Origin: Clostridiales bacterium
GTDB taxonomy: Bacteria > Bacillota > Clostridia > Oscillospirales > Oscillospiraceae
Length of the DNA stretch: 64,000 nucleotides
Assembly: GCA_018374635.1 (NCBI GenBank)
Contig: JAHAEW010000001.1
Coordinates: 49,490-113,489 of the forward strand
Direction of reading: 5' to 3'
The translations under genes were made by a program, and so were the position numbers. Shown here piece by piece: positions 49,926 to 57,387 of the stretch. Numbering within the stretch: the stretch's first letter is position 1; each line of letters starts with the position of its first letter. The notes under the pieces were generated by a model. The model ran no database searches and was not told where the DNA came from. It saw nothing but the letters and a program-made list of their open reading frames with translations.

Positions 49926-49979
49926 CGGTCGGCGGGGGCTGCTGACCCCCAGGAGACCGATAGCGTGGCAACTTTTTTT
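49926..49979. other. Nested GC hairpin before the small terminase
   Basis: CGGTC (49926-49930) pairs with GACCG (49955-49959), and inside it GGGGG (49934-49938) pairs with CCCCC (49946-49950). A seven-T run ends at 49979. It may be a terminator or part of a packaging site; the position beside HNH and terminase favours the latter as a guess. Confidence 0.35.
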
Positions 49980-50012
49980 ACAGCGTGGGTGTGCACGGAA
50001 GGGGGTGTGGTA

Positions 50013-50363
50013 ATGGCAAAGAGCGTAAAGAAAAAAGACCTGGGGCGGTTCGCGGATACCTATAATGCGGCGGCAAAAGAGAAACAGTCTCTGTGCCTCC
50101 AGCTCATCACAAACGCCGTGTTTATGGAGGAGCAATTGACCAAGCTGCAGGCCGAAATACGAGAAAAAGGCGTAGTCTCTGAGTATAAAAACGGAGAAAA
50201 TCAGTACGGCACCCGGAAAAGCCCGGAGGTGGACGTATACAATGCCATGATCAAAAATTACACGTCCGTCATCAAGCAGATCAACGACCTGCTGCCCGAT
50301 GCGCCGCCGGCAGACGATGAGCTCACCAAGTTCCTCAAAAATCGGAGCGGTGGCGCAAAATGA
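50013..50363 (+). CDS. Terminase small subunit
   Basis: 116 residues, mostly helical (LGRFADTYNAAAKEKQSLCL, LITNAVFMEEQLTKLQ, MIKNYTSVIKQINDLLP), with a disordered C-terminus. It matches the small subunit group that recognises the packaging site and has position and size right for HK97-like phages: directly before the large subunit, overlapping it by 4 bases. GGGGGTGTGGT is the ribosome site. Confidence 0.8.
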   Translation: MAKSVKKKDLGRFADTYNAAAKEKQSLCLQLITNAVFMEEQLTKLQAEIREKGVVSEYKNGENQYGTRKSPEVDVYNAMIKNYTSVIKQINDLLPDAPPADDELTKFLKNRSGGAK

Positions 50364-52018
50364 CCGACATGGAGCTCTATTTCACCGCACTTCTGGATGG
50401 GAAGATACAGGCTTGCTGGCGTATGAAGCAGGTGGCCGAACTGCTGCTGGAGAATCTGGCTTGCCCGGGTGAATTTCACTTTGACCCGGACATCGCCGCC
50501 CGCCACATTGACTTCATCGAGCTCTTCTGCAAGACCCCGACCGGGAGGATCGGAACGCCTCTTCGGCTTCAGCTCTTCCAGAAAGCCAGGCTCCAGGCCA
50601 TCTTCGGGTTCGTGGATGACAATGACCTGCGGCAGTATCAGGAGGTCCTCATCGTGGAGGGCCGAAAGAACGGCAAAACCACGGAGACCGCCGGGATTGA
50701 GATCGATCTGCTGGTCAACGACGGCGAGGGCGCACCCCAGATCTACAACCTGGCCACCAAGCGGGAGCAGGCGGCCCTGGGGTACGATGCCGTGGTCAAG
50801 ATGGTCCGGCAGTCGCCGCACCTGTCCCGGTACCTGCGCAAGCGGGTGGCAGACATCTACTGCCCGGCCAATCTTGGCTTCATCAAACCGCTGGCATCCA
50901 ACACATCCAGCCTGGACGGACTGGATGTTCACGCCGCCACCATCGACGAGCTGTCGGCCATCAAAAACCGAGACCTCTACGACCTGGTCAAGCAGGGCAT
51001 GGGCGCCCGGTCACAGCCATTGCTGTTCTGTATTTCCACCAACGGCTTCATCCGGAACGGAGTTTTTGACGCACAGTTCCAGTATGCCTGCGACATTCTG
51101 GACGGGAAGGCAAAGAACCGGCGGTTCCTGCCGTTTCTGTACACCCTGGATGACCCGTCGGAATGGGACAAGCCGGAGTGCTGGGAGAAGGCAAATCCGG
51201 GACTGGGCACCATCAAGAGCCAGGACTATCTGGAGCAGATGGTGCAGAAGGCAAAAGACGACCCTACGTTCAAGCCCACAGTGATGGTCAAGGATTTCAA
51301 TATGCCGCAGACCTCCGAGAGCGCTTGGCTGCGCTGGGAGGAGCTGAACAACACGGCGAAATGGATGGGCCTTATCCAATTTGATTACTGTATCGGCGGA
51401 TTCGATGCAGCCGATACCACGGACCTCAATGCGGCCAAGGCAGTCTGCATGAGACCGGGAGACCCGAATCTCTATGTGCGCTCCATGTACTGGATCCCGC
51501 AATCAGTACTGGATAAACAGGCAGAGGATGGAAACCGCCGCGAGCGGGATAATGCCCCGTACAGCCTGTGGGTAGAGCAGGGGCTCATGCGGACGTGTCC
51601 GGGGAATAAATGCGAGAAGCGAATCTTTCTGGAGTGGTTTAAAGAGCTGCGGGACCAGGATGGACTCTATGCCTCATACATCGGATATGACCCATGGCAC
51701 ATCGATGATACGCTGCTGCGCGAGTTCCGCGCCGAGTTCGGCCCGAACTGTATGATACCGGTCCGGCAGGGGCCGCTGACGCTGTCGCAGCCCATGAAAG
51801 ATCTGAAGGCCGACTTCCAGGGGCATCGCATCATTTACGAAGACAATCCAATCGACAAGTGGTGTCTGGTCAACACAGAGGTCAAGACGGATGTGAATGG
51901 CAATGTCCAGCCCGTCAAATCGCTGGACGCCAGACGCAGGATTGATGGAACGGTGGCGCTGCTGTGCGCCTATACGGTGCTCCAGGACAAGAAAGACATG
52001 TACATCAACCTGAACTGA
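50360..52018 (+). CDS. Terminase large subunit
   Basis: 552-residue packaging motor and nuclease. The ATPase domain has VEGRKNGKTTE (residues 99-109) as Walker A and VHAATIDELSA as Walker B-like; the nuclease domain has FDAADTTDLNAAKAVC (about residues 353-368) with catalytic aspartates and DPWHIDDT near 440. It translocates DNA into proheads and cuts it. The order small terminase, large terminase, portal, protease, capsid is standard for HK97-like siphoviruses. Confidence 0.95.
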   Translation: MTDMELYFTALLDGKIQACWRMKQVAELLLENLACPGEFHFDPDIAARHIDFIELFCKTPTGRIGTPLRLQLFQKARLQAIFGFVDDNDLRQYQEVLIVEGRKNGKTTETAGIEIDLLVNDGEGAPQIYNLATKREQAALGYDAVVKMVRQSPHLSRYLRKRVADIYCPANLGFIKPLASNTSSLDGLDVHAATIDELSAIKNRDLYDLVKQGMGARSQPLLFCISTNGFIRNGVFDAQFQYACDILDGKAKNRRFLPFLYTLDDPSEWDKPECWEKANPGLGTIKSQDYLEQMVQKAKDDPTFKPTVMVKDFNMPQTSESAWLRWEELNNTAKWMGLIQFDYCIGGFDAADTTDLNAAKAVCMRPGDPNLYVRSMYWIPQSVLDKQAEDGNRRERDNAPYSLWVEQGLMRTCPGNKCEKRIFLEWFKELRDQDGLYASYIGYDPWHIDDTLLREFRAEFGPNCMIPVRQGPLTLSQPMKDLKADFQGHRIIYEDNPIDKWCLVNTEVKTDVNGNVQPVKSLDARRRIDGTVALLCAYTVLQDKKDMYINLN

Positions 52019-52027
52019 GGTGAGACC

Positions 52028-53275
52028 GTGGGACTTTTGGAAAAATTGTTCCCAAGAAAGACAGCGGAAGCCCAGGTATACTCCTACTTCCGTACACTGG
52101 GAGGCTATACGCCGGTATACACCAGCTTTGACGGAGGGGTCTATGAGATGGCCCTGACACGGGCCTGCATCCATACGTTTGCAAACCACGTGAGCAAGCT
52201 GCGGCCCGTGGTGATGGGACCGGGGAACTCCAGGCTGGACCGGGTGCTGTCATACCGGCCGAATCCCTGGATGGACACAAAGAAATACCTGTACCGCCTG
52301 GCGACCATCTACAAGACCGAGAACACGGCATTTATTGCGCCGGTGTGTGACGATGACCTTATGCTGCGCATCAACGGATTTTTCCCGGTGCTGCCCAGTC
52401 AGGCAGCGGTGGTCGAGCTGGCAGGACAGGAGTATCTGCGTTATCAGTTCCCGGTGGGGACTGGTGTGGTGGAGCTGGAGCGATCCGGAATTATGACGCA
52501 GATGCAGTACAGGGACGACTTTTTCGGAGAGAGCAACCGGCCTATGCGCCCGACGATGGAACTGATCCACGCGCAGAACCAGAGCATCATCAACGGGGTC
52601 AAAGCCTCCGGTTCCGTCCGGTTCCTGGCAAAGCTGTCGCAGGTCCTGAAACCGGAGGTGATGACCCAGGAGCGGGACCGGCTGGTCCGGGACAACCTGT
52701 CTGACACCAACGGCGGAGTGATGATCTTTGACGCCAAATATGAGGATGTCAAGGCCATTGACAGCAAGCCCTATGTGGTGGACGACAAACAGGCGGCCGC
52801 CATCCGGGAGAGCGTATTCGACTACTTTGGCATGTCGACGGAGATCCTCCACAACAAGTACACCAGCGACCAGTGGTCGGCCTACTATGAGGGGCAGATC
52901 GAGCCCTTTGCCATTGAGGCATCTCTGGTCCATACCAATATGACCTTTTCCCAGGATGAGATTGCCCGGGGAAAGCAGATCATTTTTTCCGTGAACCGGC
53001 TCCAGCACATGACCATGGCCGACAAGCTGAGTACCGTCACCCAGCTCTTTGACCGCGGCATGATGAACATGGATGAGGGGCGGGAGGTGTTCCAGCTCCC
53101 TGAGCTGGGAACAGAGGACAGCAAACGCTATTACATCCGCCGTGACTATGCCGAGGTAAACGCGCTGAATCAGCAGAACGGAGTGAAAGGAGAGGGGAAA
53201 TATGCCGGTGAAACAGGGCCGGGAGTACAGGGCAATGCCCCTGTTGATCCCGGCGCAGGTGAACAGGCGGTTTGA
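52028..53275 (+). CDS. Phage portal protein, HK97 family
   Basis: 415 residues from a GTG start. Portal rings form the DNA entry vertex and anchor the tail. Family stretches: ALTRACIHTFANHVSKL (about residues 41-57), YRPNPWMDTKKYLYRLAT (about 76-93), SVFDYFGMSTEILHNKYT (about 262-279) and SAYYEGQIEPFA. Its last 74 bases overlap the protease gene. Confidence 0.93.
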   Translation: MGLLEKLFPRKTAEAQVYSYFRTLGGYTPVYTSFDGGVYEMALTRACIHTFANHVSKLRPVVMGPGNSRLDRVLSYRPNPWMDTKKYLYRLATIYKTENTAFIAPVCDDDLMLRINGFFPVLPSQAAVVELAGQEYLRYQFPVGTGVVELERSGIMTQMQYRDDFFGESNRPMRPTMELIHAQNQSIINGVKASGSVRFLAKLSQVLKPEVMTQERDRLVRDNLSDTNGGVMIFDAKYEDVKAIDSKPYVVDDKQAAAIRESVFDYFGMSTEILHNKYTSDQWSAYYEGQIEPFAIEASLVHTNMTFSQDEIARGKQIIFSVNRLQHMTMADKLSTVTQLFDRGMMNMDEGREVFQLPELGTEDSKRYYIRRDYAEVNALNQQNGVKGEGKYAGETGPGVQGNAPVDPGAGEQAV

Positions 53276-53810
53276 CACCGATTATTATGTGGAGGGATAT
53301 GCCACCACATTCAACGACCCCTATGTGCTCTGGGAGTACGATGGGGTGCAGTACAAAGAGGTCGTTGACCGGCACGCACTGGATGGAACGGATCTGTCGG
53401 ATGTGATCATGCAGTTCGACCACGGCGGCCGTGTGTTTGCCCGGACGGGAAAGAGCAATACGCTGCTGATCGAACCGCAGGAGCGGGGCCTTTTTATCGC
53501 TGCTGACCTGTCCAAGACAGAGCAGGCCAGGAGCATGCATGAGGACATCGCCGCAGGGCTGATCACCAAAATGTCCTGGGCCTTTGTGGTACAGGAGGAC
53601 AGCTATGACCGGGAGACCCACACCCGGCGTATTCTCAAAATCAAGAAGGTGTACGACGTGTCGGCGGTATCCTTTCCGGCCAACCCGTCAACCGATATTT
53701 CCGTCCGTTCCTGGATCGACGGAGTGATCGAGGCAGAAAAAGCGGAGCGACTTGCGGCCCTGGCCGCCGAGCGGGAAAAGAAAAAGATTCGGATTTTACT
53801 GGAGGTATGA
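53202..53810 (+). CDS. Prohead protease, HK97 family (S78-like)
   Basis: 202 residues. It cleaves scaffold and capsid protein during head maturation. The beta-strand pattern YVEGYATTFNDPY, the catalytic His region VIMQFDHGGRV (His about residue 72), and KKVYDVSAVSFPANPSTDIS (Ser about residue 158) fit the S78 fold. The ATG at 53202 has GGAGAGGGGA upstream but lies inside the portal gene; coupling by overlap is likely. The longer overlap of 74 bases is unusual compared with the 4-base overlaps elsewhere. Confidence 0.9.
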   Translation: MPVKQGREYRAMPLLIPAQVNRRFDTDYYVEGYATTFNDPYVLWEYDGVQYKEVVDRHALDGTDLSDVIMQFDHGGRVFARTGKSNTLLIEPQERGLFIAADLSKTEQARSMHEDIAAGLITKMSWAFVVQEDSYDRETHTRRILKIKKVYDVSAVSFPANPSTDISVRSWIDGVIEAEKAERLAALAAEREKKKIRILLEV

Positions 53811-53813
53811 AAG

Positions 53814-54941
53814 ATGAGCATTATGAAGCGTGGCAAACTTGCCGGAATCGGCTTGCAGTTCTTTGCCGATCCCAGTCGCGGGGCGGACCGTCTGGCCGAG
53901 ATTGAGGCCCGTCTTGCGGCAATTCCCGCAGAACTGGAGAAGGAAGGGGCCGATCTGGACGCGCTCAAGACCGAGGTGAGAAATCTCAAGGCAGAGCGCC
54001 AGCGGATCGTGGATGCGGCAGAGACCCGCAAGCAGATCCTGAACGATATCAGCAGCGGCGGCGGTACTGTGGTTCGCACCATGCCCAATCAGCAGGAGGA
54101 ACGCAGGTTTACTCCTGACACAGAGGAGTATCGGTCCCTCTGGCTGAGAAAGCTCCAGGGCAAAGAGCTCTCCGACGTGGAGCAGCGCGCCTATACCAAC
54201 GCCAACGGAGCCATTGCGGTTATGACCGCGAACGCCATCATGTCGGTGGTGCGGGACCATGCCCCCATCCTGTCCCGCATGACGGTCATCTACAGTGCAG
54301 TCAACTTGACCTACTATGTGGAGGGCACCAACAACGAGGCGGAGGATCATACTGAGAACGCTGCCATCACGGCAGCAGCAGATACGCTGACCAAGATCCA
54401 GCTGGTGCCGGCCGAGATCGTAAAGATGATCCAGGTCAGCGAAGCGGCCAAGCTGATGAGCGTGCCGGCCTTTGAGGCCTGGCTTGCCAAGACGCTGGGA
54501 GAAGCCATCGCCAGAAAGATCAACAGCAAGTGCATCACGGCGCTGCTTGGCTCTGCTGCTTCAGCAGGGACCTCCATCGATACAGCATCGGTGCAGGCAC
54601 TTCTGGGCTCGGTCAAGGGAGAGATCACCATTTTGTGCAACCGCAAGACGCTGTACACCAAGCTGCTGCCCCTCCAGGACAATAGCAAATCCAGCATCGT
54701 GCGCTTTGATGGAGGTGTGGCCACCGTATATGGTGTGGAAGTGATGCCCGATGACAATGTGCCGGATGATACGGTAGCGGCGGGTGACCTCTCCAAACTC
54801 ATCGGCGCCATGGCGGAGGATGTGACCGTAAGACAGGGATACGACATCGACACCAACTCCACAAAGTATCTGGGGGTCGCTGTATTTGACGTAAAGGCGG
54901 GCCTGGCGTCTGCGTTTGCCAAGTTGACCGTTGGGGGATGA
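53814..54941 (+). CDS. Major capsid protein, HK97 fold
   Basis: 375 residues. The first 100 or so are charged and coiled (AEIEARLAAIPAELEKEGAD, VRNLKAERQRIVDA), the scaffold-like delta part removed by the protease. The rest is the HK97 capsid fold (SRMTVIYSAVNLTYYVEGTN, AKLMSVPAFEAWLAKTLGEA, VTVRQGYDIDTNSTKYLGVA). It starts 4 bases after the protease stop. Confidence 0.94.
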   Translation: MSIMKRGKLAGIGLQFFADPSRGADRLAEIEARLAAIPAELEKEGADLDALKTEVRNLKAERQRIVDAAETRKQILNDISSGGGTVVRTMPNQQEERRFTPDTEEYRSLWLRKLQGKELSDVEQRAYTNANGAIAVMTANAIMSVVRDHAPILSRMTVIYSAVNLTYYVEGTNNEAEDHTENAAITAAADTLTKIQLVPAEIVKMIQVSEAAKLMSVPAFEAWLAKTLGEAIARKINSKCITALLGSAASAGTSIDTASVQALLGSVKGEITILCNRKTLYTKLLPLQDNSKSSIVRFDGGVATVYGVEVMPDDNVPDDTVAAGDLSKLIGAMAEDVTVRQGYDIDTNSTKYLGVAVFDVKAGLASAFAKLTVGG

Positions 54942-54972
54942 GCTGACTTGCTGGGCCTTAAGGAGTGAGCGG

Positions 54973-55248
54973 ATGATCACAGTTGAAGAGTTGAGGACAG
55001 CGCTCCGCATTTCCAACGATGTGCTGGATAAAGAGATAAGCGATACTCTGGATGCCGCTATCCTGGATCTTGGCACCGCGGGGGTGGAAACTGGAGCAGG
55101 AGATGCGCTCATCGGCCAGGCAATAAAGCTCTATGCGCGATGGCAGTTTGACTTCTGTGGACAAGGCGAACGATACCGCTCCGCATATGAGTCCATGAAG
55201 GCCTGTCTGCCTCTGGTGGAAGAGTACCGAGAGGAGAGGGATGTATGA
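54973..55248 (+). CDS. Head-tail connector protein, gp6-like
   Basis: 91 residues, helical (MITVEELRTALRISNDVLDK, ALIGQAIKLYARWQFDFC), the pattern of connector proteins that bind the portal. The start at 54973 follows GGAGTGAGCGG; an upstream start would add unlikely sequence. It overlaps the next gene by 4 bases. Confidence 0.8.
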   Translation: MITVEELRTALRISNDVLDKEISDTLDAAILDLGTAGVETGAGDALIGQAIKLYARWQFDFCGQGERYRSAYESMKACLPLVEEYREERDV

Positions 55249-55553
55249 CAGATATCGTGACCCTCATCGCACTGGAACCAAGAAAGAACAAACTGGCAGA
55301 GGAGGTCCTGCAACAGGTACGTGCAACTCCTGTATTGGGACGAATCGCGTCGGTAAGTCGAACCGAGCTCTTGGAATCCGGAAGAGATGGACTGGCCCCG
55401 GAAGCCGTATTTATTACGCAGATGGTCAATTACCACGGGGAACAGCAGGCGGATTGGGAAGGAGAGCGCTACCAAATCTATCGAACCTACCGGCGCAGAG
55501 AGACACAGGAGATCGAACTCTATCTGGGGAAGCGGACGGGGATCGGAATATGA
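55245..55553 (+). CDS. Head closure/adaptor protein
   Basis: 102 residues, small beta barrel-like: ELLESGRDGLAPEAVFITQM, then QADWEGERYQIYRTYRRR and EIELYLGKRTGIG. Position after the connector and size fit a head-tail stopper (gp16/SPP1-type). Overlaps its neighbours by 4 bases on each side. Confidence 0.75.
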   Translation: MTDIVTLIALEPRKNKLAEEVLQQVRATPVLGRIASVSRTELLESGRDGLAPEAVFITQMVNYHGEQQADWEGERYQIYRTYRRRETQEIELYLGKRTGIGI

Positions 55554-55924
55554 AGGTGGATATGTCTGGATTGTCTGCTGCCGTTGAGCAGGAGCTCTCC
55601 GAATATGGAAACCAGGTCAAGGAAACTGTGCGGAAAGCGGTCCGCTCCGCGGCAAAGACCTGCCAACAGGAGATCAAGAGCGCAAGCCCGCGCAGAACCG
55701 GAAAGTATGCGAAAGGGTGGCGCATCAAAGAGACCATGGGGCGCGGCGGCGATGTGACGGAGACGGTACATAATGCCGCCGCGCCCCAGCTTACCCACTT
55801 ACTGGAAAATGGGCATGCAAAGGAGAACGGCGGCCGGGTAGAGGGGAAACCACACATCGCAATGGCCGCCAGGAATGCTGAGGCTGCCTTAGTAAATGAT
55901 TTGGAACAGGAGTTGAGACCATGA
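55550..55924 (+). CDS. HK97 gp10 family tail-completion protein
   Basis: 124 residues: MSGLSAAVEQELSEYGNQVK, AAKTCQQEIKSASPRRTGKY, LLENGHAKENGGRVEGKPHI. The SPRRTGKYAKGW and HLLENGHA motifs are typical for gp10-type tail terminator or completion proteins. Start and stop overlap neighbours by 4 bases. Confidence 0.9.
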   Translation: MKVDMSGLSAAVEQELSEYGNQVKETVRKAVRSAAKTCQQEIKSASPRRTGKYAKGWRIKETMGRGGDVTETVHNAAAPQLTHLLENGHAKENGGRVEGKPHIAMAARNAEAALVNDLEQELRP

Positions 55925-56226
55925 CGCAAGAGGAACTGGTCCACCGGCTGGAATCTGCTGGCCTGCCTCTGGCCTACCGTGCCTTCCGGAGCCGGCAGGA
56001 GGCCCCCTTTCTGTGTTACCAGTATGTATACGACGTAGAATTTTTTGCCGATGATGAGCGCTATTATGCTGCCGGACATTATCGGGTGGAACTCTATACC
56101 GCATCCAAAGAGCCGGACATAGAGGCGCGTGTGGAGGAAGCTCTCACAGGTATTGCCTGGGAGAAGGAGGGCGAATTTTTGCCCGATCAGCAAATCTATG
56201 TCATCCGATATGATATTGAAGTATGA
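55921..56226 (+). CDS. Tail completion/connector protein
   Basis: 101 residues: MTQEELVHRLESAGLPLAYR, FLCYQYVYDVEFFADDERYY, HYRVELYTASKEPDIEARVE. This is the tail-terminator-like (gpU/gp17) pattern that follows gp10 homologues. Function inferred from order and the fold pattern. Confidence 0.75.
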   Translation: MTQEELVHRLESAGLPLAYRAFRSRQEAPFLCYQYVYDVEFFADDERYYAAGHYRVELYTASKEPDIEARVEEALTGIAWEKEGEFLPDQQIYVIRYDIEV

Positions 56227-56235
56227 GGTGGAAAA

Positions 56236-56838
56236 ATGGCTGGAAGTGAAAACAAAGTAAAATTTGGTTTAAAAAATGTCCACTATGCTCCCATTACGGC
56301 AGCGGAAGAGGGCACAGTGACTTTCGCAACCCCGGTACGTATTCCCGGCGCAGTATCCCTGTCCATGCAGGCTCAGGGAGATGAGAGCAAGTTCTATGCG
56401 GATGATGTGGCCTATTATGTGTCGACCGCAAATGATGGATACAGTGGAGATTTGGAGATCGCCATTATTCCGGATACCTTCCGGAAGGACGTCCTGAAGG
56501 AGTCGGAGGATGAGACGGACAAGGTGCTGGTGGAGAACGCCACCGCAGAGCCGGCGGCCTTTGCACTGCTCTTTGAGTTTGCAGGAGATAAGAAGGCGAC
56601 CAGACATGTGCTCTATTATTGCTCCTGCAGCCGGCCTACGGTGGGAAGCTCTACCATCAACAATGCCAAAACACCGAGCACCGAGACACTGACGATCACG
56701 GCATCGCCGATGGGGGATGGCAGGGTCAAGGCCAAGACGACCGCGGCCACGCCGGATGAGACCTATAATGCCTGGTACACGAAGGTATGGGAGCCTGGAG
56801 GGGCTGCTATGAGTGCTGATGGGGGAGAAACGGCATGA
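56236..56838 (+). CDS. Major tail (tube) protein
   Basis: 200 residues, beta-rich: NKVKFGLKNVHYAPITAAEE, GTVTFATPVRIPGAVSLSMQ, DLEIAIIPDTFRKDVL, ETLTITASPMGDGRVKAKT. The family forms the hexameric tube of long-tailed phages. GAGGTGG before the ATG. Its stop overlaps the next gene by 4 bases. Confidence 0.9.
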   Translation: MAGSENKVKFGLKNVHYAPITAAEEGTVTFATPVRIPGAVSLSMQAQGDESKFYADDVAYYVSTANDGYSGDLEIAIIPDTFRKDVLKESEDETDKVLVENATAEPAAFALLFEFAGDKKATRHVLYYCSCSRPTVGSSTINNAKTPSTETLTITASPMGDGRVKAKTTAATPDETYNAWYTKVWEPGGAAMSADGGETA

Positions 56839-57209
56839 CAAAGACGGTGACCATTGACGGACGAGTAGTGACCTTTCGGGCCACGGCGGCTGTACCGCGT
56901 CTGTATCGGATGAAATTTGGACGGGATATCATGCAGGATATGCGGGATATCAAGCGGGCCGTAGAGCGGGCAAAGGGCCACAAAGAGACAATCCCTGTCA
57001 AAATGCTGGAGGTATTCGAGAACGTGGCATTTCTCATGGCACGGCATGCGGATCCGGAAATGCGTGAAAAGACCGTGGAGGACTGGCTGGACACCTTTGA
57101 GACATTCTCCATATATCAGATCTTCCCGGTCATCGAGGAGCTGTGGAGACAGAATCTCTATACTGCTGTGGAAGCTAAAAAAAAACACGCGAAACTGAGC
57201 GGGAAATGA
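56835..57209 (+). CDS. Tail assembly chaperone, G-type
   Basis: 124 residues: TVTIDGRVVTFRATAAVPRL, FGRDIMQDMRDIKRAVERAK, DWLDTFETFSIYQIFPVIEE. The G protein keeps tape measure and tail tube proteins apart until assembly. Near its 3' end a run of nine A (57177-57185) contains A AAA AAA in the zero frame, a classical -1 slippery site, and the -1 frame stays open into the next ORF. So a G-T fusion of about 170 residues is expected as a minor product. Confidence 0.88.
   Translation: MTKTVTIDGRVVTFRATAAVPRLYRMKFGRDIMQDMRDIKRAVERAKGHKETIPVKMLEVFENVAFLMARHADPEMREKTVEDWLDTFETFSIYQIFPVIEELWRQNLYTAVEAKKKHAKLSGK
57177..57185 (+). promoter_or_regulatory. -1 frameshift slippery site, A9
   Basis: The zero frame reads GCT AAA AAA AAA CAC; the heptamer A AAA AAA at 57179-57185 permits both tRNAs to slip one base back. 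The -1 frame is open from 57182 through 57370. Confidence 0.8.
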
Positions 57210-57370
57210 CCACAGCGCTCTTCCTCTTGCGGGCGGCCCAGATGGGGATCCCAATCCGGGATTTGGAGCTCCTCACGGTTGGGATGGTGACCGAGATGGC
57301 CATTGAGGCCGGGAATGACCAATACCCATATACGGAGCTGGCAACACAGGAGGATTTTGACCGATTCTAG
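57206..57370 (+). CDS. Tail assembly chaperone, T part (frameshift extension)
   Basis: 54 residues if started at the ATG overlapping the G stop; MTTALFLLRAAQMGIPIRDL and LLTVGMVTEMAIEAGNDQYP are typical of the T domain of lambda-type GT proteins. The frame is -1 relative to G and open back to the slippery site, so most of it is probably made as a G-T fusion and not from its own ATG. It ends 18 bases before the tape measure gene. Confidence 0.8.
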   Translation: MTTALFLLRAAQMGIPIRDLELLTVGMVTEMAIEAGNDQYPYTELATQEDFDRF

Positions 57371-57387
57371 CGAGAGGAGGAGACCTT

